From contig NZ_JACJOT010000018.1 of NCBI RefSeq assembly GCF_014695715.1, positions 310,001 through 374,000 of the forward strand: a stretch of 64,000 bases of DNA. Reading direction: 5' to 3'. Position 1 is the first letter of the stretch, and each line of letters begins with the position of its first letter. The notes below the pieces were generated by a model. That model was not told the origin of the DNA. It made no database searches and was given only the letters and a program-made list of their open reading frames with translations. Made by a program: the position numbers and the translations under genes. Shown here piece after piece: positions 17,791 through 27,800 of this stretch. The stretch comes from Microcoleus sp. FACHB-68 (lineage in GTDB: Bacteria; Cyanobacteriota; Cyanobacteriia; Cyanobacteriales; Oscillatoriaceae).

Positions 17791-18318
17791 ATGACTTCAA
17801 ATAATCCCTCTAAAGCTCCCGAAGCGCTTTCAAAAGACACGCAAAATGTTGCTCAAAGGTTTGAATCTTTGGGAACCGATGACAAGCTAGCTCTGCTGTA
17901 TTATATCTACAAAAAAATGGGAGGTTCCATCACCCCCGCCGCTCCAGATGTAGCGCAACCAGAGTTAGCCCCAATGCTCCTGGGAGACTTTTTTGAGCTG
18001 TCTGATGAAGAGCAATTGAATATTATGCGGGCGATTGTAAACCGGGAAGACACAGAATTTTCCCACGCTTACGGTTCTCTAACGGCAAATAATCAGTTGG
18101 TTGTCTGGTTTGCTTGGTCGCAAGCGATGGGAGATACGGTTGTGGATATGCCGGGTAACTATCAAGCAAATCAAGCAACTAATGATGTGTTGGGCATCAT
18201 TGAAAAGCTCAATTTTGAGGAGCAAATTACAGTGCTTCGCGAAATCGCAGGAAATATGGGCTACACAAGCATTACACGCGTTACCAGCCAAGAAACCGGC
18301 GTGACTCCAAGTCTTTAA
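17791..18318 (+). CDS. Helical carotenoid protein (OCP N-terminal domain homolog)
   Basis: This 175-residue all-helical protein is homologous to the carotenoid-binding N-terminal domain of orange carotenoid protein. Such HCPs carry a keto-carotenoid and act in singlet oxygen quenching or, in some clades, phycobilisome energy quenching. Landmarks are VAQRFESLGTDDKLALLYYIYKKMG (OCP: DQLALIWFAYLEMG; the Tyr equivalent of OCP Tyr44 is kept), PAAP, FFELSDEEQLNIMRAIVNREDTE, the aromatic stretch QLVVWFAWSQAMGD in the Trp110 region, and FEEQITVLREIAGNMGY, which keeps the Arg equivalent of OCP Arg155. The OCP C-terminal NTF2-like domain is absent, and no separate C-terminal-domain homolog is present in the neighbouring genes. 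The start at 17791 has GGAG at correct spacing. The HCP clade cannot be told from inspection. Confidence 0.88.
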   Translation: MTSNNPSKAPEALSKDTQNVAQRFESLGTDDKLALLYYIYKKMGGSITPAAPDVAQPELAPMLLGDFFELSDEEQLNIMRAIVNREDTEFSHAYGSLTANNQLVVWFAWSQAMGDTVVDMPGNYQANQATNDVLGIIEKLNFEEQITVLREIAGNMGYTSITRVTSQETGVTPSL

Positions 18319-18369
18319 GAGAAGGGCTAGTGATACCAATTTGAAAAATAATTGTGCTGCATGATGTAG

Positions 18370-18435
18370 GTTGGGTTGAGTAACACAACGTCTCAAATTG
18401 TTGTCGTTGTTCAGTTTTCTGTTGCTCAACCCAAC
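18370..18435. repeat. GTTGGGTTGAG inverted repeat
   Basis: gttgggttgagtaac (18370-18384) and gttgctcaacccaac (18421-18435) form a 15-base stem with one mismatch around a 36-base loop. A related stem (gtaggttg/caacctac) occurs at 58361-58391. This looks like a dispersed cyanobacterial palindromic repeat between convergent genes; a role in mRNA 3' ends is possible. Confidence 0.5.
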
Positions 18436-18517
18436 GGTTTTATCTGTCGCATTCTTGTTGAAATGGGTATTAAATGTGAAAGTTTAGCAAAAGTACAGCT
18501 TAAAAAGAAAAAGAAAA

Positions 18518-18572
18518 AAGAACCTAGAATTCACAACTTCTAAAAGTTGTTAAGTGTGAATTCTAGGTTCTT
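18518..18572 (-). terminator. Strong intrinsic terminator of the minus-strand hydrolase gene
   Basis: aagaacctagaattcaca (18518-18535) and tgtgaattctaggttctt (18555-18572) are a perfect 18-base stem with a 19-base loop that contains a nested six-base stem. Read on the minus strand, it is followed by a run of T with scattered C (complement of 18493-18517), as in a Rho-independent terminator. It lies 75 bases past the hydrolase stop and may also end transcription of the convergent carotenoid protein gene. Confidence 0.75.
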
Positions 18573-18646
18573 AGTGTATCTGCAATAAAATGATCGTTGC
18601 GGTTGTTCTTTCTCTCCCTTTCTTATCTCTAGCCCTTGTCCACGCT

Positions 18647-20353
18647 TCATTTTTGAGTGCCAACTTGCAACCACCGGCTCAAATTCGCTGGCAATTCTGT
18701 ACTCAAACGCAGAGGCAGCGCCTCGGTAGATAAGGATCGGGCGTAGGTGGGTGAGAGGAAGGCGGCATAAGTTTCAGCCTCTGGTGTCTGCTGTTTGATG
18801 AATGCCAGACTGACGCCTTGCAGCAGTTGGCGCAGGGGTTCGGTATCTGCGCCTCTACGTTCTTTGACGATGGAATTTTGGCCACCGGCACGGGTTAGGT
18901 TGGCCGGTTCAGTCACACTTAAATGGGTGCCACCGATGGCTGTTATCAGATATTTAGTACCGGCAAGTTGAGTAAACGGCTGTAGCTGGTGGTTAAGTGC
19001 CGGCGCGAGTACGTCTTCTGTTGCCGCCAAAATTAACGTGGGCGTGGTAATTTTGCTGAGGCCGGTTTGCCCGAATAAGCGCCCCACAATCGGGTTGAGG
19101 GCGATTACTTGCACGACACGTTCATCTCGTAGCTGCCGGCGGTTGCCGATCAAGTTAGCTGCCGAACATTGCAACCAGTCTGCGGCAGAGTATCCCACCG
19201 GCAGCTTATTTTTGCAAAAGCCTCGCAATTCATCTAACTGTAATTCGCCGCCGGCAAGGGCTAAGGCAGTGTAACCGCCCAAGGAATGACCGATCATACT
19301 CACTTGATCGGTGTTAAGTTTGCCCTGCAATAAGCCAGACTGCCGGTTCAATTTGGCAAATTCATCAAGGACAAAGCTAACATCCAAAGGCCGGTTGATA
19401 AATTCAGAAGGCGCGAGTAGCTGGCTCGGATCGAGGGTAATCGGCGCACCGGCTTGCCAAGCAACATTGCTGCCGGGATGTTCTACGGCGGCGACTGTCA
19501 AGCCGTGGGAGGCGAGATGACGCGCTAAATAGGCTAAAACTTGACGATCTGAACCCAATCCGTGAGAGATGATCACGAGGGGTTGCTGGGTGTCTGCCGG
19601 CTCAGTGCTCGTGTAAACTTCAACAGGAATGGTACGTCCCCGTTGCCGGTCAGAAAAAGTCAGGGTTTGCTGCCGCACAGGTTGATCGCCGGCTGCTGCT
19701 GGGTTAAAGTTGGGCAACACCGGCTCGTTTTTGACGCTCAACTCCTGCTCCTGCTGCAGGTAAGAATCTAAGGCTTTTGTGCCTAAATAGGGAAGATTAA
19801 GTTTAGATAATGCCGTTATCAGGGCACTGAGATCCACAGTAATGGTTTCCCCTGGCAACGCCCGAAACAGGCTGCTGATGCTGACGTTGTTTGCCTGTCT
19901 GGCTGCCAGCATCAAGGCTGCTTCAACTTGCTCAATGCTGATCCCAGGCAATATTAACCGAACTGCCTGAACAATTCGATCTCCACCGGGTGATTTTAAT
20001 AGCTCATCCACCAGATTGTTTGCCTGATCGGCGGTGAGTTCCAGACGATCAGATAGCACTCGCCGCACATCCGGGGTTAGCAAATAGGCTATGGGTTGAA
20101 GGTTGGTAGAGATTTCGCCTGTCTCGGCGAAACGTTCTAAATCTGCAATTTCTATTGACTGCTGAAAAGGGCCAAGTCGCAGCATGACGCGTTCGGCTGC
20201 TGATGCCGGCATGGCGGCTGTGCAGATGACGGCTAGAGCAATACTCCCTAGCAGTATAGGCGTTATTGCCCACGCCGGAAATTTTATCACTGGCTGCTTG
20301 AAACGACGTTGGGTTTCAGATACCTTACTATTAGGCCGGTTGAGCTTGCTCAT
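18647..20353 (-). CDS. Secreted alpha/beta hydrolase with DUF1400-type N-terminus
   Basis: This is a 568-residue exported hydrolase. A basic stretch followed by a hydrophobic segment (about 25-52, AWAITPILLGSIALAVICTAAMPASA) is a signal peptide with an ASA cleavage site. Residues 55-190 match the cyanobacterial DUF1400 pattern (VMLRLGPFQQSIEIADLERFAETGEIS...L, PDVRRVLSDRLE). From about 225 on, the fold is of the dienelactone hydrolase/PAF-acetylhydrolase type: PLVIISHGLGSDRQ, the nucleophile elbow IGHSLGGYTAL, later LAATEDVLAP (acid) and GGTHLSVTEP (His). It probably cleaves an ester in the periplasm or cell envelope; the substrate is unknown. A strong terminator follows the gene. Confidence 0.85.
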   Translation of the reverse strand: MSKLNRPNSKVSETQRRFKQPVIKFPAWAITPILLGSIALAVICTAAMPASAAERVMLRLGPFQQSIEIADLERFAETGEISTNLQPIAYLLTPDVRRVLSDRLELTADQANNLVDELLKSPGGDRIVQAVRLILPGISIEQVEAALMLAARQANNVSISSLFRALPGETITVDLSALITALSKLNLPYLGTKALDSYLQQEQELSVKNEPVLPNFNPAAAGDQPVRQQTLTFSDRQRGRTIPVEVYTSTEPADTQQPLVIISHGLGSDRQVLAYLARHLASHGLTVAAVEHPGSNVAWQAGAPITLDPSQLLAPSEFINRPLDVSFVLDEFAKLNRQSGLLQGKLNTDQVSMIGHSLGGYTALALAGGELQLDELRGFCKNKLPVGYSAADWLQCSAANLIGNRRQLRDERVVQVIALNPIVGRLFGQTGLSKITTPTLILAATEDVLAPALNHQLQPFTQLAGTKYLITAIGGTHLSVTEPANLTRAGGQNSIVKERRGADTEPLRQLLQGVSLAFIKQQTPEAETYAAFLSPTYARSLSTEALPLRLSTELPANLSRWLQVGTQK

Positions 20354-20840
20354 TTGATTAAACGTTCCACTACGCTTGCGCTCTCACAGTGATTTTAACG
20401 AATCCATTCCTTAATATTTGTTCCTGCCGGCGCAAGTGGGAAAATAAAAAAATTCAGGTTTTTCTCTTCCTTAATCATCAAAAAATGCTTGGGGCATCCT
20501 AAAAGAATGAATGGGGCTTTTGCTGCCTCCACCGATGCCGGCTATCTCACGAAATCTGCCGCCTTTAAGACGCTGCAAAATTGAAAAAGTCTCAAGATAT
20601 CAGGCGCTACTGCTTAGCTCGCTCAAAGGCTTTATAATGAGCCATTCCTTTCTCAAAAAAGATGGTTGACACTGAGCGTACCAGCGCTGACTTAACCGCC
20701 GATTTGTACTGAAGGGAAGCCACCCCCCGCGCTTGAGGATATCTTGGGGAAACGCATCTACAAACGGTTTGCTCAACCAACACCGAGCAAGCCAATTGCT
20801 TGCTATCGCCAACTTTACTAAAGCGACACTCAATTTTATT
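20354..20840. other. Intergenic region between divergent hydrolase and glycosyltransferase
   Basis: Open frames exist on both strands, but none has a recognisable motif or ribosome binding site. The region should hold the two divergent promoters. If the glycosyltransferase starts further upstream than assigned, its 3' part would be coding. Confidence 0.4.
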
Positions 20841-22211
20841 ATGCTGCAATCTACGCACTCAACCAGCCCAGAGCAGGCTGCCGGTTTCAATCTCCGAGAG
20901 TTTCTTAAGCCTCTCCGTAAGTTTGTCTCAAACAAGCTGTACAACTCGGATTTATTTATGTACTTCATTTATCCGAAAATTGAACAACTGAGCGTTTTCA
21001 TAAAAAGCTTATTGAGCCGGCAAGAATTATCTTCCATTACGGTTGTTAATCTTCTCGATTTGGCATCACAGCGTGGTTGGCAGGTGGAAAACCTTCAACC
21101 GCCAACTATTCAAGAGTGTGAAGCATCAAAAACAATTGTAGAATATAGTTTTGATTTAGTTAAGCATGGCCGGCTCCGGTTAACTCAATTTCATGAATCA
21201 CGGATCTGCCACTCTGTAAAACGAGGCGAATTCTACTACTCTCATCTTTACGGAATGGTGCGTTACCCGATTCGCGAAACATTTACCTGCGAAATGCCTA
21301 ATGCGATTATTTTAGGTTCAAGTGGATTTGTGATGACACCTGAACTCGAAATGATCTCCCAATCAACCGCAGAATCGGTTGATCGCTTAACAGTTTTATT
21401 GAATTCGCTCTCATCTGCTTCGGCAAGTTTTCCTCCTCAACCGATTCCGGGTAAATATCTCTCTTTTGTGGGCAAATATTCCGCAGCAAATTACGCCCAC
21501 TGGCTGATGGATTACCTACCCAGACTAGCACTTTTAGATCCTTCACAAACTGATTTCAAGGTAATTGTTAATGCCGATCCCGAAGCGTATCGGCTGGAAA
21601 GTTTAGAATTATTAGGAGTATCTCCAGATAGAATTTTTGAAGTCAGCGAGGAATGCCTTTGTTTTGAAAACTTACTTTTCTGTCACGCAGCCGATAAAAT
21701 GGGGGTTCCGAAAGCAGTACATTTGTATAAAATGCGAGAACGCTTGGTAACAGCAGCAACCGGCACTGCTCACCATCCATCCCCAAACCGTCGGATTTAT
21801 ATCTCTCGCGCCAAAGCTTCCCGCAGCATTAGTAATGAAAATGAATTAATACCCATTCTTCGAGAATATGGGTTTGAGGTAATTAACTGTGAAGATTACA
21901 AATTAGCCGATCAAATTCGCATATTTTCTGAAGCCAACGTAGTTGCCGGCGCTCATGGTGCCGGGATATTTAATCAAATTTTTTGCAATCCGGGTGCGAC
22001 TGTTATCGAAATATTTAATCGTCAGCGCAGGGAACACGCCCCCCGCAAAATTTCTAGTATCCTAAAACACGAGCATTGGCATATTTTCGGAGAGAATGTT
22101 GATCGCAATTGGAACACTCAAGTAGATCCGCGTAAGTTCCAAAAAGTTTTGGCTTATGCCCTGGGAGATTGTACTTTTAAAGAGGGAGCCTTACATGAAA
22201 AAGTCTACTAA
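20841..22211 (+). CDS. GT61-family glycosyltransferase (DUF563)
   Basis: This is a 456-residue protein of glycosyltransferase family 61, which transfers sugars such as xylose or GlcNAc onto glycans. Family marks are GKYSAANYAHWLMDYLPRL (the N/H-F/A-x-H-W region), RRIYISRAKASRSISNENEL (N-terminal side of the nucleotide-sugar site), then FEVINCEDYKLADQIRIFSEANVVAGAHGAG and the following NQIFCNPGATVIEIF. There is no membrane segment, so it is probably cytosolic. A role in exopolysaccharide or glycan assembly is inferred from the family; no other polysaccharide gene is adjacent. The start is uncertain: the ATG at 20841 is used, but the frame is open back to 20733, and neither has a clear ribosome binding site. 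Confidence 0.85.
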   Translation: MLQSTHSTSPEQAAGFNLREFLKPLRKFVSNKLYNSDLFMYFIYPKIEQLSVFIKSLLSRQELSSITVVNLLDLASQRGWQVENLQPPTIQECEASKTIVEYSFDLVKHGRLRLTQFHESRICHSVKRGEFYYSHLYGMVRYPIRETFTCEMPNAIILGSSGFVMTPELEMISQSTAESVDRLTVLLNSLSSASASFPPQPIPGKYLSFVGKYSAANYAHWLMDYLPRLALLDPSQTDFKVIVNADPEAYRLESLELLGVSPDRIFEVSEECLCFENLLFCHAADKMGVPKAVHLYKMRERLVTAATGTAHHPSPNRRIYISRAKASRSISNENELIPILREYGFEVINCEDYKLADQIRIFSEANVVAGAHGAGIFNQIFCNPGATVIEIFNRQRREHAPRKISSILKHEHWHIFGENVDRNWNTQVDPRKFQKVLAYALGDCTFKEGALHEKVY

Positions 22212-22309
22212 TTTAGAATAAGTAAGATAAGGCAAGCATCCCGCTTTCCTGAAAAATTAAAACGGATGCCGGCAATGACCAAAACAGGTTTGTGATAAAA
22301 TGATGAGAT

Positions 22310-22326
22310 TCCTAACAAAATTAGGA
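22310..22326. repeat. Short hairpin upstream of the SOUL gene
   Basis: tcctaa and ttagga are separated by a short A-rich loop, 44-60 bases before the SOUL-family ATG. It could be a weak terminator of the glycosyltransferase transcript or a leader element. Confidence 0.25.
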
Positions 22327-22369
22327 TGCTCTGTTGCAATTGTGCGAGTTGTCATCAAACGAGTTAATT

Positions 22370-22900
22370 ATGTCTGCTGCTTTACCCGTTGGATTTCCAC
22401 AGCCCACTGAAATGGGTGAGATTGAAGTTAAGCAATATCCTGACTATCGTGCTGTGACTTACACCCACACAGGGGAGGCACAGCAAGCAACGGGAGTGGC
22501 TTTTAATCCGTTGTTTCAACACATCAGCAGCAACCAAATTGCAATGACAACGCCGGTGGAAGCGCGTTATCTAGAAAGTTCGCCGGCACAAAGTGATTCA
22601 CCAAACACGGTAGAAGTTTCTTTTTTATATCCCAATCCTGATATTAATCCCCAGCAGATTGATGCGGGTGTGAAGGTGACAGATTATCCAGCCATGACAG
22701 TGGTGAGCGCCGGCATTCAAGGGGCTTATACTTGGGAAAGTTATCAAATTAATTTGCGCCGGCTGCACGATTGGCTGGCTGAAAATCCGCAGTATCAAGT
22801 AGCCGGTTCTCCCCGCCGGTTGCTGTACAACTCACCTATGACGCCAGAATCGATGAAACGCAGCGAAGTCCAAATTCCGATTCAGAAGCCAATTTCTTGA
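22370..22900 (+). CDS. SOUL-type heme-binding family protein
   Basis: This is a 176-residue cytosolic protein of the SOUL/HBP family, beta-alpha proteins that bind heme or related tetrapyrroles. Visible marks are EIEVKQYPDYRAVTYTHTGE at the first strands, FNPLFQHISSNQIAMTTPVEARYL (the family MTxPV motif), VSFLYPNP, and the C-terminal repeat of the fold, DYPAMTVVSAGIQGAYTWESY...LHDWLAENP and NSPMTPESMKRSEVQIPI. The fold is also shared with GyrI-like effector-binding domains, which is the main alternative. The ATG at 22370 gives a conserved-looking N-terminus; a TTG at 22334 is in frame but unsupported. No partner gene is evident next to it. Confidence 0.75.
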   Translation: MSAALPVGFPQPTEMGEIEVKQYPDYRAVTYTHTGEAQQATGVAFNPLFQHISSNQIAMTTPVEARYLESSPAQSDSPNTVEVSFLYPNPDINPQQIDAGVKVTDYPAMTVVSAGIQGAYTWESYQINLRRLHDWLAENPQYQVAGSPRRLLYNSPMTPESMKRSEVQIPIQKPIS

Positions 22901-23422
22901 TCGCAGCCGCGTGAATCTGGGGATTGCCGGCTCAAATTCTTCCCAATCAACACGCTCAAAACCGGCATTTTCTCAAGCAACCCACGGTTGCAGATCCCGA
23001 TAGCAACGTCTGGCAGCACTTTCCCAGCCGGCAAATAAATTCCTCCACCCCTACTGACAAAGTGTCTTTGGGTGCAGTGAATTGTGCAATAGATAAGAAT
23101 TATTCGCTAAGTTTGACAACTTGTATAATTTCTTGTAATCTAGCCACGACATCCTCCAATCCGCCCAGAGCTGTTCTTTGCTGCTAAAATTGGCGATAAA
23201 GATTGAAAAAATATCATTTTCTCTATCTTTCTGGCGATCTGTTCTCCCTAGCCCCTACCCCCTAGCCCCATCCTTTAGCCTGTGTTCGGCTAGAAGGCAG
23301 AGGTCTGGAATGTAATTTTTAGATATAATTCGCCAGACGTTGCAAAGTATCTTAAGATTATCGTAAGAATTAGACTGCTATAACACCAACTCGCTGACAA
23401 CAAAGAATTAGGAGGATCATCT
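22901..23422. other. Upstream region of fba
   Basis: No convincing gene is present; an 87-codon frame at 22924-23187 has no motif and low-quality composition. A C-rich stretch near 23250-23275 (ccctagcccctaccccct) is a degenerate heptamer repeat. The last 100 bases, AT-rich with taagattatcgtaagaatt, and an AGGAGG site at 23411-23416 should hold the fba promoter and leader. Confidence 0.45.
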
Positions 23423-24502
23423 ATGGCGCTTGTACCTATGCGGCTGCTGCTGGATCACGCGGCTGAGAACGGTTACGGCCTCCCTGCTTATAACGTCAAT
23501 AACATGGAGCAGATCCAAGCGATCATGCGGGCGGCAGATGAGACAAATAGCCCCGTGATTTTGCAAGCATCTCGCGGCGCTCGGACTTATGCCGGCGAAA
23601 ACTTCCTGCGCCACCTGATTTTGGCTGCGGTTGAAACCTATCCCCACATTCCCATTGTCATGCACCAAGATCATGGCAATGCTCCCTCCACCTGCTACTC
23701 TGCGATGAAAAATGGTTTCACCAGCGTAATGATGGATGGTTCTCTGGAGGCGGATGCCAAGACTCCATCCAGCTATGAGTACAACGTCAATGTCAGCCGC
23801 GAAGTGGTGAAAGTCGCTCACTCCATCGGTGTCAGCGTTGAAGGCGAACTAGGTTGCTTGGGTTCTCTGGAAACCGGCATGGGTGAAGCAGAAGATGGAC
23901 ATGGCGCTGAAGGCGTTCTGTCTCACGATCAACTGCTAACCGATCCCGATCAAGCAGTTGACTTCGTCGAGCAAACCGGCGTGGATGCGCTGGCAGTTGC
24001 AATTGGCACCAGCCACGGCGCTTACAAGTTCACCCGTAAGCCGACTGGGGAAATTTTGGCAATCAGCCGCATTGAAGAAATTCACCGCCGCTTGCCCAAC
24101 ACCCACTTGGTGATGCACGGTTCCTCCTCTGTGCCTGAAGATTTGCTCGCTTTAATTAACCAGTACGGCGGTAAAATCCGGGAAACCTACGGCGTGCCGG
24201 TTGAAGAAATCCAAAAGGGTATCAAGAGCGGTGTGCGTAAGGTGAATATCGATACCGACAACCGTCTGGCTATCACCGCTGCCGTACGTGAAGCACTCGC
24301 TTCCAAGCCGGAAGAATTTGACCCCCGCCACTTCCTGAAGCCTTCTATCAAGTATATGCAGAAGGTTTGTGCCGACCGCTATCAGTCTTTTGGCGCAGCC
24401 GGTCATGGTACAAAGGTCAAGCAAGTGTCTCTCGAAGACTTTGCTGCTAAGTATGCCAAGGGCGAATTGAGTTCTGCTGCTAAGAAGGCTGTGACTGCCT
24501 AA
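23423..24502 (+). CDS. fba: Class II fructose-1,6-bisphosphate aldolase (Calvin-cycle type)
   Basis: This is a 359-residue zinc aldolase that makes fructose 1,6-bisphosphate and sedoheptulose 1,7-bisphosphate in the Calvin cycle and works in glycolysis/gluconeogenesis. Visible motifs are [12 protein letters not shown] at the N-terminus, VMHQDHGN with the catalytic Asp and zinc-binding His, EGELGCLGS with metal ligands, [13 protein letters not shown] (His ligand), [10 protein letters not shown] (His ligand, phosphate loop), [14 protein letters not shown] (catalytic and phosphate residues), and a long C-terminus with [19 protein letters not shown]. The length is normal for the Calvin-cycle subtype. 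The start is fixed by AGGAGG seven bases upstream. An intrinsic terminator lies about 100 bases downstream, and the gene appears monocistronic. Confidence 0.97.
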   Translation: MALVPMRLLLDHAAENGYGLPAYNVNNMEQIQAIMRAADETNSPVILQASRGARTYAGENFLRHLILAAVETYPHIPIVMHQDHGNAPSTCYSAMKNGFTSVMMDGSLEADAKTPSSYEYNVNVSREVVKVAHSIGVSVEGELGCLGSLETGMGEAEDGHGAEGVLSHDQLLTDPDQAVDFVEQTGVDALAVAIGTSHGAYKFTRKPTGEILAISRIEEIHRRLPNTHLVMHGSSSVPEDLLALINQYGGKIRETYGVPVEEIQKGIKSGVRKVNIDTDNRLAITAAVREALASKPEEFDPRHFLKPSIKYMQKVCADRYQSFGAAGHGTKVKQVSLEDFAAKYAKGELSSAAKKAVTA

Positions 24503-24604
24503 TTAAATTTTGAAAGGTTGATTGTGAGGAAATCATGAGTCATTTGTCTGTGTAAAAGACAAAGGGCTAATGAATCAGAACAATCTAAAATCTAAAATTG
24601 CTCT

Positions 24605-24639
24605 CCGGGTGGCTATGTAGCTGCCCGGTTTTTGTTTTT
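24605..24639 (+). terminator. Intrinsic terminator downstream of fba
   Basis: A 10-pair stem (ccgggtggct with agctgcccgg, two G-U pairs) and a four-base loop are followed by tttttgttttt at 24629-24639. This is a typical Rho-independent terminator, about 100 bases after the fba stop. Confidence 0.9.
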
Positions 24640-24824
24640 CTGGCAGTGCCGGTGGCGCATCACAAATGCGATGTTTCGGGTTAGCCAGCTTTCCAGGGCA
24701 GGGCAGACACTCAGCGAGGTAGAGGGTATTGGAGAATCTCTGGAAAGCCGGTTATCTTGTTGAATATTATGACAACAGTTTTGTTTTAAGAAGACAGCAA
24801 GTGGCTCAGCACACGGTAGGGGCT

Positions 24825-27800
24825 ATGGTTACACTTCCAGGCTATCGCGTCACTGAAAAAATCTACGACGGTTCCAGAACTCTAGTTTATCGAGCGCTGC
24901 GCGATTCAGACCGAACACCCGTGGTGATCAAACTGCTTAAGACAGACTATCCCACTTTTACTGAACTCGTGCAGTTTCGCAATCAGTACACGATTGCTAA
25001 AAATCTTAACTTACCAGGGATTGTTCAACCGATTAGCCTGGAAAGTTACCGCAATAGTTTTGCCCTAATTATGGAAGATTTCGGGGGCATCTCCCTCAAA
25101 GAATATGTGACCCATTTAAGGGAAAACTGTTTGAATGACAGTTTTCTAGATCAGGCTAAAGATTGCGCGTTGTCCTTACCAATGGGTGAGTTTCTCAACA
25201 TTGCAGTTGCAATTGTGCGAACGCTAGAAGGACTTTATCACAACCGAATTATTCATAAAGATATTAAACCTCAAAATATTTTAATTAATCCAGAAACTAA
25301 GCAAGTAAAAATCATTGACTTCAGCATTTCCTCTCTCTTACCCAGAGAAACGCAGGAAATTCAAAATCCTAATGTTCTGGAAGGGACGCTTGCTTATATG
25401 TCTCCTGAACAGACCGGGAGAATGAATCGCGGCATCGACTACCGCACAGATTTTTATTCGCTAGGAGTGACATTCTATGAATTGCTGAGCGGGCAACTTC
25501 CCTTCCAATCTAGCGATCCGATGGAGTTAGTTCACTGCCACATCGCTCGTCAGCCGGCACCGGCAATTGAGCTAAATCCAGCCATTCCTCAAATGGTGAA
25601 TGACATCATTATGAAGTTAATGGCAAAAACTGCTGAAGACCGCTATCAAAGCGCCTTTGGCCTGCGCTACGACTTAGAAATTTGTTTACAACAATGGGAA
25701 ACCACCGGCAGCATTAGTCAGTTTACTTTGGGACAGCGGGATATCTCTGACCGCTTCTTCATTTCCGAACAACTTTATGGCAGGGAAGCTGAAGTCAAGG
25801 CTTTGTTAGCCGCCTTCGAGCGGGTTAGTAAAGGCACTACCGAAATGATGTTAGTTGCCGGCTTTTCTGGAATTGGGAAAACAGCGGTCGTTAATGAAGT
25901 TCACAAACCGATTGTCCGGCAACGGGGTTATTTTATCTCTGGTAAATTTGACCAATTTAAGCGCAATATTCCTTTCTCTGCTTTAGTGCAAGCCTTTCAA
26001 AATTTGATGGGGCAACTACTAACAGAAAGCGCTGGATCTCTGCAAGAATGGAAAGCAAAAATTTTGTCAGCTTTGGGAGAGAATGCTCAAGTCATAATTG
26101 ATGTTATCCCACAACTAGAGAAGATTATCGGCCAGCAGCCGGCTTTGCCAGAACTCGCGCCGGCAGCCGCCCAAAATCGATTTAATTTGCTGTTTGGGAA
26201 ATTTATTCGGATATTTACCATCAAAGAACACCCACTTGTGATTTTTTTAGATGACTTGCAGTGGGCTGATTCTGCTTCTTTGAAATTAATGCAATTGTTG
26301 ATGACTGAAGCAATGGCAGGCGGGACGCCGGTTTCACAACATTTGTTAGTAATAGGAGCTTATCGGGATAATGAAGTCAGTCCCGCACATCCCTTAATGC
26401 TGACTTTAGAAGAGATGCGCTCTGCCGGCGCTAAAGTTAATCAAATTACCCTAGCGCCTCTAGATGGGAATCATATAAACTGCCTGATTGCGGATACCCT
26501 GAGTTGCCCATCTGAACGGGCACTTCCTTTAACAGCACTGGTTTTAAATAAGACTAAAGGCAACCCTTTCTTTACCAATCAATTTCTTAAATCTTTGTAT
26601 CAGGATGGGCTAATTTCTTTTGATTTTAATTACGGTTACTGGCAGTGCGATATAGCCAAGGTTACGGCGCTGACTGTGAGCGACGACGTGGTTGAGTTTA
26701 TGGCGCTTCAGTTAAAAAAGCTGCCAGACGCGACCCAAGCTGTATTGAAACTAGCAGCCTGTATTGGCAACTCGTTTGACTTAGCAACTTTGGCAATTGT
26801 GCGGGAAAAGTCATTAGTAGAAACAGCAACTGACTTGTGGAAAGCGCTGCAAGAAGGGTTAGTCTTGCCGATCAGCGAAGTTTACAAATTTTTCCAAGAA
26901 ACTGATAACATATCAGCTTTGAAAGCTATAAATTTAAAAGATAACTTATCAGCTGGCTCAGATACAGAATCCAAGGGTGCGGTTCTCTATAAATTTCTTC
27001 ATGACCGAGTCCAGCAAGCGGCTTATTTTCTTATTCCTGAAACTGAGAAACAGGCGACTCACCTAAAAATTGGGCAACTGCTATTAAGCGGTACACCCGT
27101 GAAAGAACAAGAAGAGAAAATATTTGATATTGTCAACCAGTTAAATATTGGGGCGGGATTAATTAGCGCTCAAACAAAACGAGATGAATTAGCTCAGTTG
27201 AATTTGATTGCCGGTCGTAAAGCGAAGGCTTCTACTGCTTATAATGCAGCTGTTAGGTATTTAACTGCGGCCATAGAATTACTAGCAGCAGATAGCTGGA
27301 AAAGTCAATATGAACTAACATTAGCGCTCTATGTGGAAGCGGCAGAAGCAGCTTACCTCAACACAGATTTTGAGGGGATGGAGCAATTAGTTCAGATGGT
27401 GCTACAACAAGCTAAAACGGTATTAGATCGGGTAAAGGTTTATGAAGTAAAAATGCTCGCTTGTGTGGCACGAAATCAACTGATAGAAACTGTAAAAATT
27501 GGATTACAGGTGTTGAAACTTTTAGAAGTAAATTTACCTGAAAATCCAACAAAGCTTAATGTAATTTTGGGTTTATTAAAGACAAAGCGGGCTTTGTTCG
27601 GAAAGCGGATCGAAGACTTAATTAACTTGCCGGAAATGACCGATCCAACTAAGCTCGCAGCAATGAGAATTCTATCAACGGCATCCACTTCTGCCTATTT
27701 TGCTGTCCCTACGCTGTTGCCGCTAATTGTTTTTAAACAGATCAATTTATCTCTCAAATATGGGAATGCTTCTTCTTCTGCCTATGCTTATGTGGGTTAC

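Noticed and set aside
20600-20968. Minus-strand frames of 83 and 122 codons upstream of the glycosyltransferase
   Set aside because: They overlap the glycosyltransferase start and each other in different frames and have no recognisable motif.
22924-23187. 87-codon plus-strand frame upstream of fba
   Set aside because: No ribosome binding site, low-complexity polar translation, no family resemblance.
24825-25640. Ser/Thr kinase domain as a pseudokinase because of DFS and a glycine-poor P-loop
   Set aside because: The catalytic Asp of HKDIKPQN, the metal Asp of DFS and the ATP-anchoring Lys are present, and this variant is usual in the cyanobacterial multidomain kinase family.
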